Shown one piece after another: positions 22,466-33,060 of a DNA stretch of 64,000 bases; position 1 is the stretch's first letter, and each line of letters starts with the position of its first letter. The notes beneath the pieces were generated by a model, which saw nothing but the letters and a program-made list of their open reading frames with translations, was not told where the DNA came from and ran no database searches. Position numbers and translations under genes: made by a program. The DNA is from Adiantum capillus-veneris (Eukaryota; Streptophyta; Polypodiopsida; Polypodiales; Pteridaceae). The stretch covers positions 73,123,872 to 73,187,871 of the forward strand of contig CM043953.1 of NCBI GenBank assembly GCA_014529385.2. The letters run 5' to 3'.

Positions 22466-22888
22466 ATGGCTAGTACGCTAGAGTCATCCACTCCTGCCTT
22501 GGGTGAGAGGTACCCTCGTTACTTTTCACAAATATTTCGCATGGTCTTTCCAGTGCTTGCATGTGAATGGGATTTGATAGGTACGCTAGCATGTGAGAGG
22601 AATTTTGAGGAGTTAGAATGGTTGATACGTATCTTGACCACGTCTGATCCATACTTAGTAGAGAGCGTTTCTCCCATTGCACAAGCCTACCCTTTTGACC
22701 AAGATGACTATAGGCGTCTAGTGACCTTCTTAGTAAACATGGGCACCTATGATGAAGAAGAAAATTTACAGGACTACACGGATGGCACATATGGTCTCAT
22801 GGATGATGACTTTGTTTATCTCGACGACGAGGATAGGGGTTTAGCCTTAGGGTTTCCCCCCAACCTCTACAATATCCTATTCCCTTGA
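22466..22888 (+). CDS. Accessory ORF, small acidic protein of unknown function (Tat/Athila-like element)
   Basis: 140 codons from ATG 22466 to TGA 22886-22888. The open frame extends slightly upstream without another ATG. I do not recognise the family. It opens MASTLESSTPALGERYPRYF, has a middle block LACEWDLIGTLACERNFEEL, then a strongly acidic second half (DQDDYRRLV, YDEEENLQD, LMDDDFVYLDDEDRG) and ends PPNLYNILFP. There is no signal peptide, membrane helix or zinc motif. It lies between an internal purine tract plus TATA box and the 3' noncoding region, on the sense strand. The outer copy encodes a close relative, with differences mostly conservative. Extra sense ORFs near the 3' end are known in some Tat-type elements. 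A role in RNA, particle or host interaction is speculation. Confidence 0.8.
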   Translation: MASTLESSTPALGERYPRYFSQIFRMVFPVLACEWDLIGTLACERNFEELEWLIRILTTSDPYLVESVSPIAQAYPFDQDDYRRLVTFLVNMGTYDEEENLQDYTDGTYGLMDDDFVYLDDEDRGLALGFPPNLYNILFP

Positions 22889-24247
22889 CTCTCTAGGGGG
22901 GTGCAAATAATTAGGTTAGGGTTCCTTATGTTTTTTGTTGTGTTCAATAAGTGTTGGTACCTTTTTCCACTAATGTGCCTCCTGGAGGTATTCCTTTTGT
23001 TTCCTAGTGTGTACAGGAGCGTGTTGCTATTGGTAGGATTTGGACCTTCATGGAATCTTTATCTCGACTCACTCTTCAAATCAAGCGCGACCATCGACAC
23101 AAACAAGTGTTTCTTGTCCATTAGCATTGCCCCTTATCTTTTTTGCATCTATGATTGTCAGCTTTAATTGTGATTGGTAGCCTAATATTCACCGCATTTG
23201 CTTAGTATCAAACATTTAATTCAATGTAATTTTTTGTCATAATCACTTGTCTAGGTTTAAAAATCAAGCAGTCCGACAAACTAGTTTGACCAAGTTAGGT
23301 GTTAGAAATCTTCTCTTAATACCATGGGGAATGCCTTCCTAATAATCAATGGTTACTTAGGTTCTTAATCTGATTTAGGCAGCATTGTGTGAAATGTACT
23401 AGGGCTTTCTAGTGGGCTTGACCCTATTGACCTTTCGATTAAGTATTATAAAGGGAGTTTACTAGTGTGATGAGCCTGGGGAGGTGTCTCAGTGTTATAT
23501 GACCCCCCAAAGTTACAAAATTAAAATGCTGAAAATGAACAAACAAAAAATCAAAGTGCCACACTGTAAAATCTTAAGATGGAAGAGAAATCTCAGCTTG
23601 ATTTGGTACTTCACTCACATGTATTGCCTATGGTACTAGAGCCCTAGAGGTTCCCAGTGTGGGCGCTTTTCCTTGAAAAGCAAAAAACCCAAGGCATACA
23701 AAATAAGCACACACATCAAAATTGAATCACTGTGAAAAGACTTTGGGGGGTCAAAGAAAAAGTAATCAGTCAGGCGATGATTTCATGAGAAATTCCTTTT
23801 ATGGTAGCTTAACTACAAGGTCTTCTAGATATAGCCTCTAGTCAGCCCTCGAACATGAATACTTGGCTCTCGCGATTAAACAACTTAATTGACCACAGAA
23901 AATTAAGAAGCTTACCCATGGTATTAATATTCGATCTCTAGTGCCTTTCGACCGTCAAATTAGCGACCCCTGACTTGTTTATTTTTCTACCTTTACATCT
24001 GTTTATGCATTGGATTACATTGCAATTTAATGTTCATTGCTGACAAATTGTTTGAAATTCTTTTACCAATCAAATTGTCTACCTAAAACTGCATATGCTT
24101 TTTAATCACTTATGAGGATGCAATTACTGTGCCAATGTTGTTTGATTTTGCAGTGACTGAAGAAGGCTAAGGACATTCATCTCAAATGCTCTTCCACCTC
24201 GACGAACGAGCTTCAATTTAATAGCTTCCGAGGACGGAATCTACATC
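22889..24247 (+). other. Inner gypsy 3' noncoding region
   Basis: About 1.36 kb with no supported ORF. It starts with another G-rich tract (CTCTAGGGGGGTG at 22889-22901) that is also in the outer copy at 25144, and is A/T-rich afterwards. The last 90 bp (CCGAGGACGGAATCTACATC) resemble the usual approach to a gypsy polypurine tract. Confidence 0.6.
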
Positions 24248-24258
24248 AGGAAGGGGGG
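24248..24258 (+). other. Inner gypsy 3' polypurine tract
   Basis: AGGAAGGGGGG two bases before the 3' LTR start; the plus-strand primer. Confidence 0.85.
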
Positions 24259-24260
24259 CA

Positions 24261-24849
24261 TGTTAACCCTCACGGCTCACGGACACCCCATCACCTATGA
24301 CGGACGTGTATTATGTATTTGGTAGAGTCGGGTACCGGGCTTGTCGGACCAATAGGAAAAGGGTAAGAGTGATCGCCGATGAGAGGCGCACTCTAACTGG
24401 GACATTCAAGGGATTAGTTGGCTAAGCATGGACGCCCAAGTGTGAATGGGGTGAGCTCATATAAAAGCCAACTAAACCTAAAATTCACTCATTCTCTCAT
24501 TTGTGCAATAGAAGAGTGCTCTTGCTCCATCTCCATCTCCATCTCCATCTTCTTCTTCTTCACCTCCTCGTGTGTGTGTGCATGTGAGAGAGAGAGAGGG
24601 AGAGTGTGTGTGCGATTGAGCATTACGAAGGCACGACGGTGGCGAAGCGGTTGAGCGCGGCACGACTGCAGCTTCTTCTTCATCGCGGCGAGGAATCCTC
24701 CACGGCAGGAGCATAGAGCGGTGAGTGACACACCATTGCCCTCTTTTGAGCTTGCTAGATTAGTCTTGTTGTGTGCTTGGAGCCATTTGTGGCTCGCACA
24801 CGGTGTATCGGCAAGTCCCTTGCTTCGACAGTGCGGCAAGAAGCGCACA
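24261..24849 (+). repeat. Inner gypsy 3' LTR
   Basis: 589-bp direct repeat of 10959-11545, followed by the target duplication GAGTA (24850-24854). A second CATCTC unit and a shorter (GA)n distinguish it from the 5' LTR. Confidence 0.95.
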
Positions 24850-25550
24850 GAGTAATTTCGAGGAGTTCGAATGGTTGATACGTCTCTTGACCACGACTCA
24901 TACATACTTAGTAGAGAGCGTCTCTCCATTGCACAAGCCTACCATTTTGACCAAGATGATTATAGTCGTCTAGTGACCTTCTTAGTAAACATTGGTGCCT
25001 CTAATGATGAAGAAGATTTACATGATTACATTGATGGCACGTATGGTCTCACGGATGATGACTTTGTTTTTCTCGACGATGATAAGGATAGGGGTTTAGC
25101 CTTAGGGTTACCTCCCTATCTCTACAATATCCTCTTCCCTTGACTCTCTAGGGGGAGTGCAAATAATTAGGTTAGGGTTCCTTATATTGTTTGATTGTGT
25201 TCAATAAAGGTTGGTGCCTCTTCCCACTGATGTGCGTCCTAGAGGTATTCCTTTGTGTTTTCTAGTGTGTACAGGAACATGTTGTTGTTGTTAGGATTTG
25301 GAACTCCGTGGAATCTTTCTGTTGTTTACTCTTCAAATCAAGCGCGATCATCAACACAAAAGGTGTTTCTTGACCATTAGCATTGCCCCTTATCTTTGTT
25401 TTTGCATCTATGTTTGTCTGCTTTAAATGTGATTGGTAGCACAATATTCCACACATTTGCTTAGATTAAACATTAGATTCTATATGATTTGCTGTCATAA
25501 TCTCTTGTCTAGGTTTCAGAATCAAGCAGCCTGACTAAGCTAGTTTGTGT
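24850..25550 (+). pseudogene. Outer gypsy: 3' part of the accessory ORF and following noncoding region
   Basis: Resumes the accessory gene cut at 10958: NFEEFEWLIR, then after a small frame change near 24930 IAQAYHFDQDDYSRLVTFLVN, and the end GLALGLPPYLYNILFP with TGA 25141-25143. The frame damage is about one base compared with the inner copy. The G-rich tract CTCTAGGGGGAGTG and 400 bp of matching 3' noncoding sequence follow. Similarity to the inner copy stops at about 25550 (AAGCTAGTTTG). The outer element's own 3' end and LTR are not seen after this, so it is truncated there. Confidence 0.8.
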
Positions 25551-27075
25551 GCACGCTTGCGCAAGTGTTACTCTTCCTATTTGGCCAAATTATGTGAAAG
25601 GAATTTACTTAGCCAAGGGTTTAGCAGATGATGAAGAGGATCATTACATCACATTGAATAACACCTTGGTTTATTTGTTTGAAATTGATGTTATGGAGCT
25701 CTTATAAACATAATAAGGAAAAATCTAGTAATGCCAAGGATTTGTCGGCTCAGGTGCAAGTTGCTAACAATTAGAGATACACAAAGAGGAAGTTGTCAAC
25801 TCAAAGAATTCTATATTGAGAAGGGATTTGAATGATTGGGCCAAGTGCAAGTTACTTCAAACTTTAGCTCCAATCATGGCCCAAGGGCCATAGTTGAGGG
25901 CCACAATCGATCACAAAAGAGGAGATTAAGAGCAGTTTTGATGCAAAAATTCTGGACTGTGATGAATCTTGGCGGAAGAAAGCCTACTTGAGAGAAAGAG
26001 AAAGGAGTTGGTTGATGTAAATCTCAGCAATGCTGAAGATCCAAGGCTAGTGCAAATTGGTGTTGATCTAGCTCAAAGTGAAATTAGCAAAATATTTGAG
26101 AAATTTAAAGATATTTTTTGCATGGTTCTATGCTGACATGAGAGGATTCAAAAAAAAAAAATCTTTCATACAGCATCGCATAGTGCTTTCTAAGAATACA
26201 AAGTCAATTTGAAAAATGAACCCTAACTATGCAATTAGGGTAAGGAGGCGATCAACGAGCCGCTCAAGGTGGGATTTATAACCCCAATGGGCAAGGTTGC
26301 GTGGCTTTCCCCCATAATGATTGTGCCAAAGAACAATAAGAACCTTAGGGTCTTTGTCAATTAAAGAGGATAGAACAAAAACAACTTTCATAATAGAATG
26401 AGACTCCTTCATTTCAAAAGTCATGAACTTTGGGCTAAAGAGAAACCAAGCCACGTTTCAAAGAAAAGTATTGGACTTTTTTGAGCCCTTGTTAACTAAC
26501 TATGAAACTTTGTCAATGATCTCACTATCTTTGGTACCAAAAAAAACACATTGACCATTTGAGACTGTGTTTCACAAAATGTTGCAAGTCTCAGCTTAGT
26601 TTGAAGCCATTGAAGTGTTCCTTCTGCATTAAGAGGGGAATGTTGTTAGGGCATATCATGTCTATCGAGGGAATATCTATGGATCCTAGCAAAGTTGAGT
26701 TCACTCAACTTGCTAAGTGTCGATAGTTCAACCCCCTCATTGGAATTTTCCATTTCATGTTTTTGTGGATGCTTCAAATGTAGTGTGCAGAGATGTGATT
26801 GTGCAAGCAAAAAGTGAGAAGTGGCGGAGACATATCTATTATGCAAGTAGAAGGCTTAGCCATGTTGAGCTTAATAAATAAGTTATTGAGGGAGAGCATT
26901 GGGCATGATCTACCCAGTTAACAGGTTTTGGCACTCCTTGCTAGACAACAAGTTTCTTTTCCATGTGGACCATTCAACATTGATGTATTCGATGGCCACA
27001 CAAACTATGCAAATTTGCATGTTGGATGACCATCTTGACAAATTTTACAAGATGTTAACTTGGATTAGAATTGGG
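25551..27075 (+). pseudogene. Old Ty3/gypsy RT-RNase H relic
   Basis: Heavily mutated. Readable blocks are SKIFEKFKDIF near 26086, MNPNYAI near 26217, PPIMIVPKNNKNLRVFVN near 26308, FGLKRNQATFQRKVLDFFEP near 26430, and an RNase H section PFHVFVDASNVV near 26750 with HIYYASRRLSHVELNK near 26830 and KFLFHVDHSTLMY near 26949. There are many stops and frame changes and no LTR. It is clearly older than, and different from, the family on its left. The part before 26040 is recognised only by position. Confidence 0.65.
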
Positions 27076-27109
27076 TCAGAGATTGGAGCCAGTTTCCATG
27101 TGACACCTC

Positions 27110-28915
27110 ATATATGCTATTTCCATGGTGTTCTTGAAGATCTAATAGTTCCTAGCCTTCCAAACTTAATTGAAGTAACAAAATCTAGCAATTTGTGTTA
27201 CAATAAGCAACACTTGGCTCTTAAACACCAAGAAAAGGTCATTCTTAAAGAATCCTATCTTCCAGGTATTTTGCACCCATTTGCTTCCCTGCCATGCCAC
27301 AAATCGTTGAGCGCTTCTTAAAAAGGTAAGAGAGGTCTTTGCTAGTTGTCTTGCATTGTGAGCACCTGTAAGACCAATACCCCTGGGAAGAACCTTCACC
27401 CCAATCTGAAAGGATCCCCATAGTACCTTCAATAAAAAGACCTTCGTCCTATGTGACCATTGTGGGCACCAAATGTTCTTCACGCTTGCCTCCCATCTCG
27501 ACTCTCGCCAATGCTTGCCCCACTGTTAATTCAATGGGGAGAACGAGTCTGTCAAAGCCATTATGGTGTGGTACACATCCTCGATATGTGGTTTCATGAA
27601 ATATCTATTCTTAGGCCACTGCCAGGCTTTCCACTCAAACATTGTCTCGTGATTAGGTAGACACCAACTATCCATCCATTCTAGGGCTCTGCTAATCAAC
27701 AGTCTTTTAGTCCCACTGAGGTTATACTAGGCAACCATTTGTTCTGCTTCTTTTAATGATTGCTGCTATAATCCCAAATTTTGCCCATTCGTTGAATGCC
27801 TTTGTTATTTAACTTTTTGGCAACTTCTCTCCAAAATGTGTTAAGAAGGATGCTTCCCGCCTTAGAGAGCCATGGGGACTAGTGCATTATAGAGTTGTGA
27901 AAATACCTTGTTATCTCTCTCCATTCTAGAGCCTTTTTTGATTTGTTCCATTTCCAAATAAGTTTTCCCATTGTGCCCCCTAGTTTCAGGCGAGCACATC
28001 AAGGGGCCATCAAATTATCATACACCTCGAGCCCTTTCCATTGGCCATCTTGCAAGTATAATTTGGTGTTGTCCATCATGGCCTTTGCCATAATTTCCTG
28101 TGCTTGGTGTCTTGCTTAGTAACCAAAAACTTGGCACACTGGGCCTCTACATAAATACTGGGGTTATGGACCTCAATACCACCTTGCTCTACAGGTCTTG
28201 CAACTACCTCCCATCTAGCCCACTGTCAAGGTATTGAGTCTTTATTGTTGTTCTTTCATAAAAACCTTTTCACCGGTTTTAATAGTTCTTTCCTGCAACA
28301 TTTGATTAGCTTAAGCAATAGACCATTAAAGGCTATATAAGGGAGCAAAACTTTCACCCTGCTGGGAAAGGGAAGAGCTTATACTCCCACCTTTGCATCT
28401 TTCTCCTTATCTTCTCCATGGCCCATGAGAATCTTTGCTTTTAAGTTACGTCCACCCCCAAACAAAGGGGCTCCCTGGTGCCAAAAAATATTCTGTTTTG
28501 ACACTATCTCCCCATTCCACATAGCCGGATTGAATGAGTTGTTCTTGACTCTGATTCTATGGAATATTTGTACAATCTCCAAAGCCTTCCTTAATACCTA
28601 CGACATGCTTTGAGGAAGAGCAGGGAGTCATTTGCAAATACCTTTGCCAATAATTGGCCGTTATTCGACAGAGATAGCCCTTGAATTTCCCCTCTCAGAG
28701 CACTCTCTTCAAGTAATGTTACCAAAGGATGGGATTTAATGGCAAACATTAGAGGGGCTAGTGGACAAGCCTGTTTGATTGATCTTCTGACCTGAAATGC
28801 ACCCATTAGGAAGCGAATGGGGTATAGGAGGGCCTCTTTATTTGGAAGTTTAAGGAAATGCTTAAAGCTTAAGCCAAGTTTGGCCAAGCTTAAAAGAGAG
28901 GGCAAAAAGATCTAT
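27110..28915 (-). pseudogene. LINE fragment, antisense: RT C-terminal half and zinc-finger region
   Basis: Read on the minus strand from 28915. First comes the LINE RT block SIKQACPLAPLMFAI and FANDSLLFLKA (a YADD-type site with Asp to Asn) at 28591-28905. Next is the post-RT region KRFLWKNNN, WEVVARPVEQGGIEVHNPS near 28290-28150. The C-terminal block NIWCPQWSHRTKVFLLKVLW is near 27480, in the zf-RVT-like domain. It is the same family as 41312-42630. The fragment is cut at 28920 by copia-2. Several stops and shifts show it is dead. Confidence 0.8.
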
Positions 28916-28920
28916 GCTAG

Positions 28921-29145
28921 TGTTACCATATACATGTGGTAGTGATGTGTGTGAACACACTAGGACTGACGGGGCATTTTTCCCCTCTTTAGGAGGTTTT
29001 TTCCCCGTGCATTGTATATACGCCCATCACTCTAGGGTATCTATCTTCCTATCGCACACTAAGTAACACACTCTCTATTGTGTGCCTTGAGCTTCCTTCG
29101 TGCTCTCCAAGCTGTGTGCATTTCTTTGCAACCCTAATTCCAACA
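28921..29145 (+). repeat. Copia-2 5' LTR
   Basis: 225 bp, TGTTACCATA to CCAACA. The primer site starts 2 nt later at 29148 but reads TGGTATCAGAGT, with the last base changed from the initiator-Met complement. Confidence 0.93.
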
Positions 29146-29466
29146 ATTGGTATCAGAGTAGGTTGCATCCTCCCATGCTTAGTGGCCAGCAGCTCCAGCA
29201 CACGCCTGCTCATTTTCTTCAATTTCAGTGAGCTTTGGTGAGTGTTCGCAGGTCGACAAAATTTTTGGGCTCATTTCGGCCTCCGTTTCCACTACAGGCA
29301 GTACTGCGCACATGCTATTTCTTCATTTTGTGCAAAATTGTTGTCAGTGTCGTTTTTGCATAATAGGTGCCTTACAGTCTTCTACGGTTTGTGTTATAAA
29401 GCACGTGTTGTTCCGCCTTCGTTTCTCCTCTTTTCGGCAGTTTTCACAGTAGGTGCAGCATTTACC

Positions 29467-30360
29467 ATGGCTAACAACAACACAGATGTGTTCAAGATGT
29501 TTGCTGCTGATGACAGGTTGGATGGGGACAATTACCCTATGTGGGCTAATGATCACTTGATCAAGCAGTGTTCTAAGTTGAAGGCCAAAGAGGCTAAGAA
29601 GAAAGAGGGTGGTTCCACTGCAAATGCTAGTTCCACTACAAATGTAGCCATCGTTGAGTCTTCTATGAAAGGAGATTGTGATGCTGATGTTGATGCAGAA
29701 TGGGCTTTTAGTGCAGAGTGCACTTACAATCCTGCTGTCCATGATGCATGCATGTCAGTTGCTACAGATTCACATGTGTGGTATTTCGACAGTGGTGCTA
29801 CAAAGCACATTACCTCACATCGTGAATTGTTCACCTCTCTTCAGTCTGTCTCTCATGGGAATTCAGTCACTTGTGCCAACAATGCCTCTTATCCGATTCA
29901 GGGAGTTGGAAAGATTGTGCTTACTGCTGCAAATGGCAGTTCTTTCACACTTGTTGATGCACTTTATGTACCTAGGATCAAGAAGAATCTTCTATCTGTA
30001 TCTGCACTTGCTAGACTTGGATTTGTAGTCAAATTTGTGGATGACAGATGTACAGTTCATGATCTCAGTTTTGGTGATGAAATTGTTGCATCTGGGCTTT
30101 TGTGTCGTGGGCTATATAAGCTCACTTTGTATGACAAGTGTGGACAAAATTCTGCAAATGCAGTTAAAGATTCAAGGGATATTTCAGAGGCAAAACTTTG
30201 GCATGCACGTTTTGGTCATTTGAATTTTGCCAGTTTGCTGCGATTGCAAAAATCTGATATGGTTGCTTCTTTGCCGCCTCTTGAAGCACCTGTCAAACAT
30301 GTTTGTGAAGGTTGTATTTTCGGTAAGATGCAGCGTTCGAAGTTTCCAAAGGATGGTTGA
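29467..30360 (+). pseudogene. Copia-2 fused gag fragment, protease and integrase start
   Basis: Starts at ATG 29467 (MANNNTDVFKMFAADDRL). At about 29549 MWA is joined in frame to NDHLIKQCSKLKAKE, so the capsid part and half of the zinc knuckle are gone. The protease block WYFDSGATKHI near 29780 is intact. The pre-integrase block LWHARFGHLNFASL near 30196 and CEGCIFGKMQRSKF follow before TGA 30358-30360, where copia-1 has a Ser codon. The in-frame deletion of about 260 codons leaves protease translatable from the gag start. Confidence 0.85.
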
Positions 30361-32030
30361 ATTAGGGCCACATGCAGGTTGCAGCTTGTGCATAGTGATG
30401 TTTGTGGGCCCATGCAAACTCCGTCCTTGGGCAATTACCTTTACTTCGTGACTTTCATTGATGATTACTCCAGGAATGCATGGGTATTTGCTTAAAGCGA
30501 AGTCTGAAGTTTTTATGTGCTTCAAACAATTTTTGGCTATGGCTGAAAATGTCTCAAAATGTACTATGGACACCCTCCGTTTCGATCGAGGGGGGGAGTA
30601 TATGTCTCATGAATTTAATGCATTTCTGGCTAGTCGTGGGATAAAACACCAATGTACAGTGCCTTATACACCTAAGCAAAATGGTGCTGCTAAGAGGAAA
30701 AACAGGTCACTTACGAAAATGGCGTATGGTTAAAAGTCAAGCTTTGCCGCGTTCTTTTTGGCTTGAGGGAATCATGTGTGCCACTTATGTACTTAACAGG
30801 TGTCCTACAAAAGCTTTTCAGTGTATTACTCCATATGAAGCATGGCATGATAGAAAGCCTTCTATTGAGCACATGCGTGTTTTTGGTTGTTTGGCATATG
30901 CTTTGGTGCCACAAACACATCGCAGAAAATTGGATGATAAGGCTGTCAAATGTATTTTTGTTGGTTATAGTGCTGAAAGCAAAGGTCACAGGTTTGTATG
31001 GGTTGAAGCAATCTCCTCGTGCTTGGTATGAGAAAGCTGACACTCATTTGGTTAAACAAGGTTTTTGTAACAGTCCAACAGAAAGCACATTGTATGTAAA
31101 GCACGAGGGTGATGTATTTCTCATTGTAATTCTTTATGTAGATGATTTGCTGATCACTGGTCCCAATGAGGCACACATTGCTGAATTTAAGGCTGATTAG
31201 AATGCTACTTTCAAGATAAAAGATTTGGGGCTGTTGCATCATTATTTGGGCATACAATTTAAGCAGTGTGATGGTGGTATTGCCTTGTGTCAAAAAAGTT
31301 ACATAGAGACATTGCTATGTAAGTTTGGACTTGAGGATTGCAAACCTATTGCCAATCCCATGGAAACAGGTTTGAAGTTACTGCTATTGGCTACCTCATT
31401 TACGTATGCAACACAAGGCCAAATATTCAGTTTGCAGTCTCACACGTTAGCAGATTTATGCATAGCCTAGGGTCTAAGCATTGGCAGGATGTCAAGAGTA
31501 TTTTCTCCTACCTTAGTGGCACTTTACATCTTGGCTTGTTTTATCCCAAGGGGGGATCATTGCCGCAAGACTTACATGCTTTTTCGGACTCAGATTGGGC
31601 TAGTTGTTTTGACACGCGAGTGTCCAGAAGTGGTTTCTGTTTTATTCTTGGCAGTTCATGTATATCATGGTTGAGCAAGAAGAAACCTATTGTGGCTACT
31701 TTGAGTTGTGAGGCTGAGTACAAGGCAGTCTTCACAGCTACAGTTGAATGTGTATGGATCAGATGCCTTACGACTGATTTGGGTGTTGGAGAGCCAACAC
31801 TATCTACACTGACAGTCAGAGCACATTGGCAAGGAGCCCAATTTTTCATGCTCGCACAAAGCACATTGAGGTGCATTTACAATATGTCAGGGAGAGGCTC
31901 TCAACAGGAGAGATCAGCTTGGCTTATGTGCAACACAGGACAACCTTGCATATCTTTTCACAAAGGATTGTCTCGTGAGAAGCTCAAAGCTTTTCTCAAA
32001 GATTTGGGCTTACTCCCCTTTGTGGATTGA
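30361..32030 (+). pseudogene. Copia-2 remains of integrase, RT and RNase H
   Basis: Integrase core blocks are split over frames: HSDVCGPM near 30390, a 2-bp loss near 30489, FDRGGEYMSHEF (Ser of RSDRGG changed), then a small loss near 30722. At about 30992 the sequence jumps from the integrase end to YGLKQSPRAWY of RT. RT keeps ILYVDDLLITG near 31127. A TAG at 31198-31200 and a deletion near 31380 precede the RNase H blocks SDSDWASCFDTRVS and SCEAEYKAVFTA. The frame ends at TGA 32028-32030. Confidence 0.85.
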
Positions 32031-32105
32031 TCATGTCCTCAGAGCATGGCACTTCCCTTTACTCATGTGCCAACTCTCGTTCACCGCATCACTCCAGGGG
32101 GGATT

Positions 32106-32326
32106 TGTTACCATATACATGTGGTAGTGATGTGTGTGAACACACTAGGACCATATTTTTTCCATCTTTAGGAGGTTTTCCCCCCCGTGCATTGTATATA
32201 TGCCCATCATGCTAGGGCTATCTATCTTTCTATTGCACACTAAGTAACACACTCTCTATTGTGTGCCTTGAGCTTCCTTCAGCTTCTCCAAGTTGTGTGC
32301 GTTTCTTTGCAACTCTAATTCCAACA
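32106..32326 (+). repeat. Copia-2 3' LTR
   Basis: 221 bp, preceded by a GGGGGGATT purine tract and followed by the target duplication GCTAG. A short deletion in the GACCGCCGGGGC part compared with copia-1. Confidence 0.93.
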
Positions 32327-32331
32327 GCTAG

Positions 32332-32734
32332 GATTTAAACAAATTCCATTTCTATATTTTGTATTTGAAAATAGCCTACTTAGTAACCCAAAAGAGAGGT
32401 GGTTATGAATTTCAAAATATCTTTTTCCCACCCCTCTCCTCTCTCTCTAACATATAAAACACTCTCTCTCACTTAGATCTCATTAAAGGAAGCACATTTT
32501 AGCCCCCTTGCCAAAAAAACATATTTTAGACATTCCTCTCATTGCATTATCTCTCTAAAATGTGAGCCAACTCTCTCTCTTTTCCCCCTTTTCTCTCTTG
32601 TCACATCCCCCTCCCAATCATTAAGGAGACATTCTATGCTGCCTACTTCTGACAAAAAGTGCAGATCCTTAAAGGTTGTAGATCTTCTCTCTCTCCGACT
32701 CTCTCTTCCTTTATTGTCTTTCTCTCTCTCTCTC

Positions 32735-32784
<50 letters not shown>

Positions 32785-33060
32785 TTCCCCTCATGCTTCT
32801 CCCACTCCAGTTCCAGGTGAGAGCAATGGAAAACTCCAGTACCTCCGTGTGCAACATCATTTCTCTCTCTACACTAATGATCAACAATTTGAATTCAAAG
32901 GAGATTGTGTTGTACTCCCTCTCTTTCTTCCCTCCACAACATACTCCTTTTCTCCTATCTCTGAGTACTCTCCACTTCTTCCCTTCATAGCCAGCTTCAC
33001 CTGCTTGTAGCAGTCACCATTACACATTCTCTCTCTAATCTACTCGATTAGCTAACTCAA
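32332..33060 (+). other. CT-rich region with TATA-like site before an unassigned pseudogene
   Basis: CATATAAAAC at 32451-32460 is followed by some 600 bp of pyrimidine-rich sequence, including (CT)n at about 32738-32781. Frames here are only low-complexity. The layout resembles a promoter and 5' leader for the reading that starts at ATG 33061, but this is inference. Confidence 0.35.

Larger units (their letters stand above)
10959..24849 (+). mobile_element. Inner Tat/Athila-like Ty3/gypsy element, full length (13.9 kb)
   Basis: LTRs at 10959-11545 and 24261-24849 (587 and 589 bp) begin TGTTAACCC and end AGCGCACA. The target duplication GAGTA is at 10954-10958 and 24850-24854. A tRNA-Asp-type primer site at 11550 and a purine tract at 24248-24258 complete the structure. 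By eye the LTRs differ at about seven positions plus two short repeat-length indels, so the insertion is recent. RT and RNase H blocks (FLDGYSGYNQI, RT before integrase) place it in the non-chromodomain Tat/Athila branch. Gag-pol appears to descend from one very long frame (12627-22219) now broken at about seven points. It carries a second protease-like domain and a 3' accessory ORF. Confidence 0.96.
28921..32326 (+). mobile_element. Copia-2: internally deleted copy of the copia-1 family
   Basis: LTRs at 28921-29145 and 32106-32326 bracket a 3406-bp element. The target duplication GCTAG is at 28916-28920 and 32327-32331. Compared with copia-1 it lacks about 780 bp of gag and about 870 bp covering the end of integrase and the start of RT. 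The LTRs differ by well over a dozen changes and short indels, so it is older than copia-1. Both deletions must have happened before or after insertion without loss of the ends. Confidence 0.95.

Noticed and set aside
31541-31876. Antisense frames over copia RNase H (also at 6903-7169)
   Set aside because: Shadows of the sense RNase H coding; they repeat in both copies for that reason.
32636-33010. 124-codon frame with Leu-Ser repeats
   Set aside because: It comes from a pyrimidine repeat and has no conserved block. More likely a leader of the gene at 33061.
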